Positions 1 to 7,607 of a DNA stretch of 14,386 nucleotides are shown one piece after another; the stretch's first letter is position 1; each line of letters opens with the position of its first letter. The notes below the pieces were generated by a model that searched no databases, had not been told where the DNA came from, and worked only from the letters and a program-made list of their open reading frames with translations. The stretch is from positions 1 through 14,386 of the forward strand of contig JARFQC010000185.1 of the NCBI GenBank assembly GCA_029287965.1, in the 5' to 3' direction. The DNA is from Arenicellales bacterium. Its GTDB lineage: Bacteria; Pseudomonadota; Gammaproteobacteria; BMS3Bbin11. The position numbers and the translations under genes are program-made.

Positions 1-126
1 ACCACCGTGCGCTTTCGCCAGCACCGTCGTCAGCGCCGCCGTCAGCGTCGTCTTGCCGTGATCCACGTGACCGATCGTTCCTACGTTCACATGCGGCTTC
101 GTACGTTCAAATTTTTCCTTGGACAC
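1..126 (-). CDS. tuf: Elongation factor Tu, N-terminal fragment (cut by window edge)
   Basis: EF-Tu is the GTPase that delivers aminoacyl-tRNA to the ribosomal A site. Only the first 42 codons are inside the window. The N-terminus (SKEKFERTKPHVNVGTIGHV) and the P-loop GHVDHGKT at residues 19-26 identify the family without ambiguity. The start is GTG at 126-124: the codon two positions upstream in frame is TAA, so no earlier start is possible, and a GAGGAA ribosome binding site lies at 138-133. It follows fusA by 32 bases, the normal str operon position. Codon use is odd: all 7 Thr are ACG, all 4 Ala are GCG and all 3 Leu are CTG, whereas rplL in this window uses no GCG or ACG. Whether this is tufA or the only copy cannot be told. 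Confidence 0.97.
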   Translation of the reverse strand, partial: MSKEKFERTKPHVNVGTIGHVDHGKTTLTAALTTVLAKAHGG

Positions 127-132
127 GTCTTA

Positions 133-138
133 TTCCTC
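133..138 (-). promoter_or_regulatory. Ribosome binding site of tuf
   Basis: GAGGAA on the minus strand, 6 bases before the GTG. It supports the non-ATG start of tuf. Confidence 0.7.
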
Positions 139-158
139 GTACGTAAATATAGTTGTTC

Positions 159-2258
159 TTAAGATTTACTCTTTACAACGGCATCAGCAACGCTATTCGG
201 TGCCGGCGCATACTTTTCAAATTCCATAGAATACGTGGCACGACCTTGTGTTGCGGAGCGCAACGATGTTGCGTAACCGAACATTTCAGACAGCGGCACC
301 TCACAACGAATGATTTTTCCGGATGGACCATCTTCCATGGATTGAATCATTCCACGGCGAGATGAAATATCACCGTTTACTCCACCCATATATTCTTCCG
401 GCGTAACGACTTCGACAGACATGATGGGTTCGAGCAGTATTGGGTTAGCCAGCATGAATGCTTCCTTGAAGCACATAGATGCGGCAGCCTTAAATGCGAA
501 TTAGGATGAGTCGACTTCGTGGAAGGATCCATCATAGAGTGCAACATTCACATCAACAACCGGTTAGCCAGCCAGTACGCCGGAAGCTATCGTGTCTTCC
601 ACGCCTTTTTTTACCGCCGGGATAAATTCGCGTGGAACTGCACCACCCTTGATCTCATCAGCAAATTCGAACTCGCTGCCAGACTCCTGTGGCATCAATC
701 GCAGATAAACATGCCCGTACTGACCGCGACCACCAGACTGTTTCGCATATTTGTGCTGATGCTCAACAGTTTTCTTAATCGTCTCACGGTAAGCAACCTG
801 TGGCTTGCCAACATTTGCTTCGACACTGAATTCCCTCATCATGCGATCAATAATGATCTCCAGATGAAGCTCACCCATTCCGGAAATAATAGTCTGTCCG
901 GATTCTTCATCAGTTTGAACGCGGAACGAGGGATCTTCCTGGGCAAGCTTGGACAACGCCAGGCCCATCTTTTCCTGATCGGTCTTGGTCTTGGGCTCAA
1001 CCGCCTGCGAAATAACCGGCTCCGGAAATTCCATGCGCTCAAGCGTAATAATGTTATTTGGATCGCACAGCGTGTCACCCGTGGTTATGTCTTTGAGACC
1101 TACCGCTGCAGCGATATCGCCGGCCAGCACTTCCTTGATTTCTTCACGTGAGTTAGCGTGCATCTGAAGGATGCGACCAATCCGCTCTTTTTTGTGCTTG
1201 ACTGGGTTATAGACAGTATCACCGGAGTTGAGGACACCGGAGTAAACACGGAAGAACACCAGCTGACCCACAAATGGATCGGTTGCAATCTTGAACGCGA
1301 GTGCGGCAAAGGGTGCCTTGTCGTCGGAAGGACGCTCTGCCACTGTCTCGTCTTTATCGTCAAGTACGCCCGTTATAGCCGGAACATCAACGGGAGACGG
1401 CATCAGATCTACGATACCGTCGAGCATCGACTGAACGCCTTTGTTCTTGAATGCTGAACCACAGAAAACACACACCACTTCATTCGCCAGTGTCTGCACT
1501 CGCAGGCCCTGGAATATCTCGTCAACTGAAAGTTCACCTTCTTCGAGGTATTTATCCATCATCTCTTCAGACGCTTCCGCGGCTGTTTCAACGAGAGACT
1601 CATGGTATTCCTGGCATTGTGCCAGCATGTCTTCGGGGATATCGCGCTCCTCGAATTTCATGCCCATGTTTTCCTCTTCCCAGTAGATCGCTTTCATGCG
1701 AACCAGGTCGACGATTCCTTCGAAATTGTCTTCTGCACCAATAGGCAATTGCATCGGCACTGCATTTGCACCGAGTCGATCCTTCAACTGGCCGACTACA
1801 CGCAGGAAATCAGCTCCTGCACGATCCATTTTGTTGACGAAGGCCATGCGTGGGACTTCATATTTATCGGCCTGGCGCCAGACTGTTTCAGATTGGGGCT
1901 CTACACCGCCAACCGCACAAAACACTGCACAGGCACCGTCCAGCACACGCAGGGAACGCTCAACTTCAATCGTGAAGTCAACGTGTCCGGGCGTATCAAT
2001 GATGTTGATTCTGTGCTCATCTTTCTCCTGGCGCATACCCTTCCAGAAGCATGTTGTTGCTGCAGAAGTAATCGTAATACCACGCTCCTGCTCCTGCTCC
2101 ATCCAGTCCATGGTGGCAGCGCCGTCATGCACTTCGCCGATCTTGTGCGAAATACCGGTATAGTACAGAACACGTTCTGTGGTCGTCGTTTTACCCGCAT
2201 CAATGTGAGCCATGATGCCGATGTTGCGATACCTCTGAATTGGAGTCTTGCGAGCCAC
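159..2258 (-). pseudogene. fusA: Elongation factor G gene interrupted by two in-frame TAA codons
   Basis: EF-G is the GTPase that drives translocation on the ribosome and, with RRF, ribosome recycling. The frame from the GTG start (2258-2256, AAGGAA at 2272-2267) to the natural TAA at 161-159 is 700 codons, the usual EF-G length, with no frameshift. Visible motifs are the P-loop AHIDAGKTT near residues 17-25, switch I ERGITITSA, DTPGHVDF, NKMD, and the domain IV loop KQSGGRGQYGH. Codon 565 (566-564) is TAA where the family has Tyr (LAGYPVVD), and codon 586 (503-501) is TAA where it has Glu (VDSSE). Homology resumes in the same frame and ends with a recognisable domain V. The 564-residue product would lack the end of domain IV and all of domain V, so it should not translocate. 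An in-frame ATG at 476 could open a 105-residue domain V piece, but only a weak AAGG precedes it. It sits 33 bases after rpsG. A sequence error is possible. Confidence 0.9.
501..566 (-). other. Segment of fusA with two premature TAA stops
   Basis: TAA at 566-564 replaces the Tyr of the LAGYPVVD motif, and TAA at 503-501 replaces the Glu of VDSSE. The 20 codons between them read as normal EF-G domain IV (PVVDVNVALYDGSFHEVDSS). Each stop is one base change from a sense codon (TAT or TAC, and GAA). They are base substitutions, not indels. Confidence 0.93.
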
Positions 2259-2266
2259 TTCGTAAA

Positions 2267-2272
2267 TTCCTT
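2267..2272 (-). promoter_or_regulatory. Ribosome binding site of fusA
   Basis: AAGGAA on the minus strand, 8 bases before the GTG start. It supports GTG over any internal ATG, and the MARKTPIQRYRNIG N-terminus agrees with the family. Confidence 0.6.
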
Positions 2273-2291
2273 AACTACTCAACGTTTAAAA

Positions 2292-2762
2292 TTAGTAACG
2301 GTAATGAGCGAAAGCCTTATTGGCTTCAGCCATGCGGTGCGTATCTTCACGCTTCTTGACCGCTGTTCCGCGATTCCCTGCTGCGTCAATCAGTTCACCA
2401 GCCAGCCTTACACCCATAGATTTTTCTCCACGCTTGCGTGAAGCTTCTACCAGCCAGCGCATAGCGAGCGCCGTACGCCTGTTAGGGCGGACTTCAACCG
2501 GGACCTGGTATGTTGCACCACCTACCCGGCGACTCTTGACTTCGACGGTAGGACGCACATTTTCCAGTGCGTTTTCAAATACTTCCAGCGGATCATCATT
2601 CGTCCGCTCTGCAATGAGATCGAGAGCACCGTAGGTGATCTTTTCTGCTGTCGACTTCTTGCCATCCAGCATCAGGATATTTACGAATTTGGCCAGCGTT
2701 TCACTGCCGAACTTGGGATCGGGCAGGATTTGGCGTTTCGGTACTTCTCTTCTTCTTGGCAT
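2292..2762 (-). CDS. rpsG: 30S ribosomal protein S7
   Basis: S7 is a primary 16S rRNA binding protein that nucleates assembly of the 30S head and lies near the E site. The 156-residue product is full length for the family. It starts MPRRREVPKR, carries the beta-hairpin region VGGATYQVPVEVRPNRR near residues 80-96 and ends HRMAEANKAFAHYRY, as in proteobacterial S7. The ATG at 2762-2760 is preceded by only a weak AGG, so translation may depend partly on coupling to rpsL, whose stop lies 20 bases upstream. E. coli has a gap of about 100 bases there that holds the S7 autoregulatory site; this spacer cannot hold the same element. It is followed by fusA after 33 bases. Confidence 0.98.
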   Translation of the reverse strand: MPRRREVPKRQILPDPKFGSETLAKFVNILMLDGKKSTAEKITYGALDLIAERTNDDPLEVFENALENVRPTVEVKSRRVGGATYQVPVEVRPNRRTALAMRWLVEASRKRGEKSMGVRLAGELIDAAGNRGTAVKKREDTHRMAEANKAFAHYRY

Positions 2763-2782
2763 CTTAAAACCTGTTGATTAAA

Positions 2783-3157
2783 TTAAGATTTAGGCCGTTT
2801 GGCGCCGTATTTTGATCTGCCCTGACGGCGATCTCCGACACCCGATGTATCCAGCGAGCCACGCACAACGTGGTAGCGAACACCTGGCAAATCCTTTACT
2901 CGTCCACCCCTGATCAGCACTACTGAGTGCTCCTGGAGGTTGTGTCCTTCACCGCCGATGTAGCTACTGACTTCGTAACCATTTGTAAGCCTTACACGGG
3001 CCACTTTACGCAGTGCCGAGTTCGGTTTCTTAGGCGTCGTTGTATATACACGTGTACATACACCTCTACGCTGCGGGCAGGCCATCAGCGCGGGGACATT
3101 TGACTTCTTTTTCTGGCTCTGGCGCGGCTTGCGAACCAGCTGATTAATTGTTGGCAT
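2783..3157 (-). CDS. rpsL: 30S ribosomal protein S12
   Basis: S12 sits at the decoding centre of the 30S subunit and contributes to decoding accuracy. The 124-residue length matches E. coli. The conserved TTTPKKPNSALRK and RGGRVKDLPGVRYH segments are intact. Lys43 and Lys88 (counting Met) are the wild-type residues at the classical streptomycin-resistance positions, so a streptomycin-sensitive S12 is predicted. Asp89, the methylthiolation target of RimO in E. coli, is present. The ATG at 3157-3155 is preceded by GGAG 9 bases upstream. This is the first gene of the str unit, and a strong promoter and a 5' hairpin lie in the gap before it. Confidence 0.98.
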   Translation of the reverse strand: MPTINQLVRKPRQSQKKKSNVPALMACPQRRGVCTRVYTTTPKKPNSALRKVARVRLTNGYEVSSYIGGEGHNLQEHSVVLIRGGRVKDLPGVRYHVVRGSLDTSGVGDRRQGRSKYGAKRPKS

Positions 3158-3184
3158 TCACTTTTTCTCCAACCCAAAACGAGA

Positions 3185-3213
3185 CGCAGGCCGGATTGGT
3201 CTTCCGGCCTGCG
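3185..3213 (-). terminator. Strong hairpin between rpoC and rpsL (terminator or 5' leader stem)
   Basis: A perfect 11-bp stem (arms 3213-3203 and 3195-3185, CGCAGGCCGGA type) closes a 7-base loop. On the minus strand it is followed by TCTCGTTTT, a short, imperfect T-tract. It could end part of the rpoBC transcription. It also lies a few bases downstream of the predicted start of the str promoter, so it would form at the very 5' end of the rpsL mRNA. The weak T-tract makes full termination uncertain. Confidence 0.6.
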
Positions 3214-3225
3214 AAAAGAGCGGGG

Positions 3226-3254
3226 ATTTTAGGCACATCAGTGCCGACTGTCAA
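3226..3254 (-). promoter_or_regulatory. Sigma70 promoter of the str operon
   Basis: The minus strand reads TTGACA (3254-3249, perfect -35), a 17-base spacer, then TAAAAT (3231-3226, 5 of 6 matches to the -10 consensus). The bases after the -10 are CCCCGCTC. Such a GC-rich discriminator is typical of ribosomal promoters under stringent control. Transcription should start near 3218-3220, giving an rpsL leader of about 60 bases. No other site in the gap comes close to this match. Confidence 0.8.
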
Positions 3255-3330
3255 CCCGGTTACGGGCATATCACCGCGTTTCGACGTGCATTTATTGCCT
3301 ACACGACGATGCGGTTTTTTCTGACGGCGA

Positions 3331-6300
3331 TCAGGCGGACAAAGCTGCCTCGTCGCCTTCTGAAACTTCCGTGTCACCGGATGAGTCGGCATCGACGAAC
3401 TGTTTGAGTGCCTCGGCTTCAACCGACTCCTGGTGCTTGCGGCGATGACGCTCCTGATGGTGCGCCAGGCCGGTACCTGCCGGTATGAGACGGCCTACGA
3501 TGACGTTTTCCTTGAGGCCTCGCAACGAGTCGACCTTGCCGTTGATGGCAGCTTCGGTCAGTACACGGGTGGTCTCCTGGAAGGAAGCCGCCGAAATAAA
3601 GGACTCAGTAGTCAGAGACGCCTTGGTAATACCGAGCAGATCGCGGGTATAGGTTGCCGGAATCTTGCCTTGCGCCTCCATCTCGTCGTTGGTCTCGAGC
3701 AGGGTTGAACGTTCAAGCTGCTCACCCGGCAGGAAGAGAGTGTCGCCCGGAGTATCCACGGTGACTTTACGCAGCATCTGACGCACGATAACTTCGATGT
3801 GCTTATCGTCGATTTTCACACCTTGCAGGCGATACACGTCCTGCACTTCTTCAACGATATACTCGAGCAGGTTGGCAACACCTTTCAGACGCAGAATATC
3901 GGCTGCAAGCGGCGGTCCTTCAACAATCACTTCGCCTTTTTCTACGGACTCACCTTCAACTACTGAGAGCGGACGTCCTTTTGCTATCAGGAATTCATGG
4001 TTTTCGCCCTCTGCATCGGTCAGTACCAGGCGCTGCTTGCCTTTCGTTTCCTTGCCGAAAGACACGATACCGCTGACTTCTGCCAGGATCGCGTTGTCTT
4101 TTGGTTTACGCGCTTCAAACAGCTCGGCAACACGTGGTAGACCACCCGTGATATCACGGGTGGTCGAACCTTCGTGAGGTATCCTTGCCAGAATGTCACC
4201 GACATTGACCTTACCGCCATCATCGAGCATCAGAATGGCGCCGCCAGGAAGATCATACTTTGCGACAATTTCAGTGCCGGGGAACACCATGGGTTCACCC
4301 TTTGCATCTACAAGCATAATCGCTGGCTTCAGATCGCCTGCTGCAGCGGAACGAGAGCCCCGCTCTGAAATCACGTAACGGGTCAGTCCGGTAATGTCGT
4401 CCGACTGCTTGTTATAGGTAACACCTTCAACCATGTCGATGAAGCTGGCTTTACCTTGTACTTCACTGACTATCGGATGGGTATGCGGATCCCAGCTGGC
4501 AACAATCTGCCCAGCTTCTACATCATCACCATCTTTGATTGTGATTTCTGCACCATAGGGAATCCGGTGTTTTTCGCGATTGGCACCACGGGTATCCTGG
4601 ATGACCATCTCACCTGAGCGAGATATCGTGACATAGTTGCCTTTGCTGTTTTCAACAAATTTAATATTGTTGAGTATCACCTTACCGGTGTTTTTCAGCT
4701 CAACGTTGCTCACTGCAGCCATACCCGTCGCCGCGCCACCAATATGGAAGGTACGCATCGTCAGCTGGGTTCCAGGTTCGCCAATACTCTGAGCGGCGAT
4801 TACACCCACGGCTTCTCCAGACGTCACCAGATGGCCACGGCCAAGGTCACGGCCATAGCACTTCGCGCATATACCAAAACGTGTTTCACATGTAACTGGA
4901 GATCGAACGATGATTTCATCGATATAGTGGTCTTCCAGCAGCTTCACATCCCGCTCATCGATCATCTTGTTGCGGGCTATCAGCACAGAACCGTCTTCAG
5001 GATTGGCTATATCCTCAACTACAACTCGACCGAGCACACGGTCAGCCAGAGGAAGTACGATTTCACCACCCTGCACCAGGGTTTCCTTACTGACACCGGC
5101 ATTCGTTCCGCAATCATCTTCAGTGACAACGAGATCCTGGCAGACATCAACGAGGCGGCGTGTCAGGTAACCCGAGTTCGCAGTCTTCAACGCGGTATCC
5201 GCCAACCCCTTACGTGCGCCGTGAGTAGAAATAAAGTACTGGAGTACGTTCAATCCCTCACGGAAGTTAGCCGTAATCGGCGTTTCGATAATCGAGCCAT
5301 CTGGCTTGGCCATCAAGCCGCGCATACCGGCTAGCTGACGTATCTGTGCATGTGAGCCACGTGCACCCGAGTCAGCCATCATGTAAATCGAGTTGAATGA
5401 ATCCTGCTCGATCTTTTTACCGTCTTTATCTGTTGCGGTATCTGTTCCAAGCTCGTCCATCATTGAGTTGGCAACCTGCTCACTGGTGTGAGTCCAGATA
5501 TCAACGACTTTGTTGTAACGCTCGCCGTTCGTAACCAGGCCGTCATTGAATTGCTGCTGGATATTGATGACTTCGTTTTCAGCCTGTTCCAGAATTTCAG
5601 CTTTCTTGGCCGGGATCACCATGTCATCGACACCAATCGAAATACCAGAACGGGCAGCCATGGAGAAGCCGGTATACATCAGCTGGTCAGCAAAGATGAC
5701 GGTATCTTTCAGGCCCGCTTCTCGATAACTGCGGTCGATCACCTGGGAAATGGCCTTCTTTTTCATGACCTGGTTGATTGCGCTGAATGGGACGGCTGAC
5801 GGGAGTATCTCTGAGAGCAGAGCGCGGCCAACCGTTGTGTCATAAATAGTGGTCACCGTCGTCATGTTGCCGTCTTCGTCACTCGGTGTCTCGGTAATGC
5901 GAATCTTTGCGCTCGCATGCAGCCCTACTTCTCCTGACTCGTAAGCGCGACGTGCTTCGGCAACATCGGAGAAATAACTGCCGCTGCCGGGTGCCTGTAC
6001 GTCTTCGCGAGTCATGAAATACAGACCGAGTACGATATCCTGCGATGGCACAATGATCGGATCGCCGTTAGCTGGCGAGAGCACATTGTTTGTCGACATC
6101 ATCAGGGTGCGTGCTTCCAGCTGAGCTTCGATGGAAAGCGGTACGTGTACAGCCATCTGGTCGCCATCAAAGTCGGCGTTATAAGGCGCACAAACCAGGG
6201 GATGCAATTGAATGGCCTTGCCTTCAACAAGAATCGGTTCAAATGCCTGGATGCCGAGACGATGAAGTGTCGGGGCGCGGTTGAGCATGACAGGATGCTC

Positions 6301-7551
6301 GCGGATGACTTCTTCAAGAATATCCCAGACTTCGGCGCTTTCCTGTTCCACCATCTTCTTAGCTTGCTTGATCGTGGTAGCAAGACCACGCAGCTCCAGC
6401 TTGCTGAAGATGAATGGCTTGAACAGTTCCAGGGCCATTTTTTTCGGCAGACCGCACTGGTGAAGCTTCAAGGTCGGCCCAACAACGATTACTGAACGGC
6501 CAGAGTAATCAACTCGCTTACCCAGCAGGTTCTGGCGGAATCGACCCTGCTTGCCCTTGATCATGTCAGCCAGAGACTTGAGCTGACGCTTGTTGGCGCC
6601 CGTAATGGCTTTGCCACGACGACCATTGTCGAGCAGTGCATCGACGGCTTCCTGCAACATGCGCTTTTCGTTGCGCACGATAATGTCAGGTGCATTCAGT
6701 TCAAGCAGACGCTTGAGGCGGTTATTACGGTTGATGACACGCCGATACAGATCATTGAGGTCGGACGTGGCAAATCGACCGCCATCCAGCGGCACGAGCG
6801 GACGCAAGTCAGGCGGCAGTACCGGCAGAATATCGATAATCATCCATTCCGGCTTATTGTCGGAACTGATGAATGCTTCGATAACTTTCAGTCGCTTGGC
6901 CAGTTTCTTGATTTTCGTGACGGCGTTGGTTTCTTCCAGCTCCGTACGCAGCTGAGTCGCAATCTCCTGCAGGTCCAGGTTGCGCAGCAAAATTCGAACG
7001 GCTTCTGCGCCCATTCCAGCTTCGAATTCATCACCGTACTCTTCAAGTGCTTCGATGTACTGGTCTTCAGTGAGCAGAGTGCGTTCTTCGAGCGGAGTAA
7101 GACCGCTATCGACTACGACATAGCCTTCGAAATAAAGAACCCGCTCAATATCGCGGACAGTCATATCGAGGATCAGGCCCATGCGTGAAGGCAGCGACTT
7201 GAGGAACCAGATATGCGCGACAGGTGTGGCAAGGTCGATGTGGCCCATGCGCTCACGACGCACTTTGGAATGAGTCACTTCAACACCGCATTTCTCGCAC
7301 ACCACACCACGATGCTTCAGTCGCTTGTATTTACCACACAGGCACTCGTAGTCACTCACCGGGCCAAACAGCTTGGCACAAAACAGACCGTCACGCTCGG
7401 GCTTGAACGTGCGGTAGTTGATCGTTTCAGGTTTTTTTACTTCGCCATAGGACCAGGAACGAATTTTTTCCGGCGATGCCAGGCCGATGCGTATGGCATC
7501 AAAGTCATCTTTTTTCTCTGCCTGATTAAAAAGATTGAATAGGTCTCTCAA
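3331..7551 (-). CDS. rpoC: DNA-directed RNA polymerase subunit beta'
   Basis: Beta' forms one pincer of RNA polymerase and carries the catalytic magnesium site. The 1406 residues compare with 1407 in E. coli. The zinc ribbon cysteines are at 70, 72, 85 and 88, the E. coli positions. The catalytic NADFDGDQMAVH (near 458-464) and the second zinc site CETRFGICAKCYGRDLGRG are intact, as is the SFISAASFQETTRVLTEAA segment near the C-terminus. The tail after IPAGTG is acidic and variable. The start is TTG at 7551-7549: an in-frame TAA lies 6 codons upstream with no ATG, GTG or other usable start between, MRDLFNLF aligns with the start of E. coli beta', and GAGGAG lies 7 bases upstream. It follows rpoB by 56 bases. 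Confidence 0.98.
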   Translation of the reverse strand: MRDLFNLFNQAEKKDDFDAIRIGLASPEKIRSWSYGEVKKPETINYRTFKPERDGLFCAKLFGPVSDYECLCGKYKRLKHRGVVCEKCGVEVTHSKVRRERMGHIDLATPVAHIWFLKSLPSRMGLILDMTVRDIERVLYFEGYVVVDSGLTPLEERTLLTEDQYIEALEEYGDEFEAGMGAEAVRILLRNLDLQEIATQLRTELEETNAVTKIKKLAKRLKVIEAFISSDNKPEWMIIDILPVLPPDLRPLVPLDGGRFATSDLNDLYRRVINRNNRLKRLLELNAPDIIVRNEKRMLQEAVDALLDNGRRGKAITGANKRQLKSLADMIKGKQGRFRQNLLGKRVDYSGRSVIVVGPTLKLHQCGLPKKMALELFKPFIFSKLELRGLATTIKQAKKMVEQESAEVWDILEEVIREHPVMLNRAPTLHRLGIQAFEPILVEGKAIQLHPLVCAPYNADFDGDQMAVHVPLSIEAQLEARTLMMSTNNVLSPANGDPIIVPSQDIVLGLYFMTREDVQAPGSGSYFSDVAEARRAYESGEVGLHASAKIRITETPSDEDGNMTTVTTIYDTTVGRALLSEILPSAVPFSAINQVMKKKAISQVIDRSYREAGLKDTVIFADQLMYTGFSMAARSGISIGVDDMVIPAKKAEILEQAENEVINIQQQFNDGLVTNGERYNKVVDIWTHTSEQVANSMMDELGTDTATDKDGKKIEQDSFNSIYMMADSGARGSHAQIRQLAGMRGLMAKPDGSIIETPITANFREGLNVLQYFISTHGARKGLADTALKTANSGYLTRRLVDVCQDLVVTEDDCGTNAGVSKETLVQGGEIVLPLADRVLGRVVVEDIANPEDGSVLIARNKMIDERDVKLLEDHYIDEIIVRSPVTCETRFGICAKCYGRDLGRGHLVTSGEAVGVIAAQSIGEPGTQLTMRTFHIGGAATGMAAVSNVELKNTGKVILNNIKFVENSKGNYVTISRSGEMVIQDTRGANREKHRIPYGAEITIKDGDDVEAGQIVASWDPHTHPIVSEVQGKASFIDMVEGVTYNKQSDDITGLTRYVISERGSRSAAAGDLKPAIMLVDAKGEPMVFPGTEIVAKYDLPGGAILMLDDGGKVNVGDILARIPHEGSTTRDITGGLPRVAELFEARKPKDNAILAEVSGIVSFGKETKGKQRLVLTDAEGENHEFLIAKGRPLSVVEGESVEKGEVIVEGPPLAADILRLKGVANLLEYIVEEVQDVYRLQGVKIDDKHIEVIVRQMLRKVTVDTPGDTLFLPGEQLERSTLLETNDEMEAQGKIPATYTRDLLGITKASLTTESFISAASFQETTRVLTEAAINGKVDSLRGLKENVIVGRLIPAGTGLAHHQERHRRKHQESVEAEALKQFVDADSSGDTEVSEGDEAALSA

Positions 7552-7558
7552 TGTCCTT

Positions 7559-7564
7559 CTCCTC
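7559..7564 (-). promoter_or_regulatory. Ribosome binding site deciding the TTG start of rpoC
   Basis: GAGGAG on the minus strand, 7 bases before TTG. With the in-frame TAA just upstream, it fixes the unusual start codon. Confidence 0.75.
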
Positions 7565-7607
7565 GATGATTACTGTTCATCGGAAATATATAGTTGCAGG
7601 TAATGCC

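Noticed and set aside
501..566. Reassignment of TAA to an amino acid
   Set aside because: The two TAA codons stand at different residues (Tyr and Glu), and TAA is the natural stop of rpsL, rpsG, rplJ, rplK, rplL and fusA itself.
1602..2441. Plus-strand open frame of 279 codons opposite fusA and rpsG
   Set aside because: It is antisense to conserved coding sequence, shows no recognisable domain, spans two genes and their spacer, and arises from codon bias on the other strand. The same applies to the other plus-strand frames, for example 519-1151.
2880..3040. Streptomycin-resistance change in rpsL
   Set aside because: Lys43 and Lys88 are both the wild-type residues.
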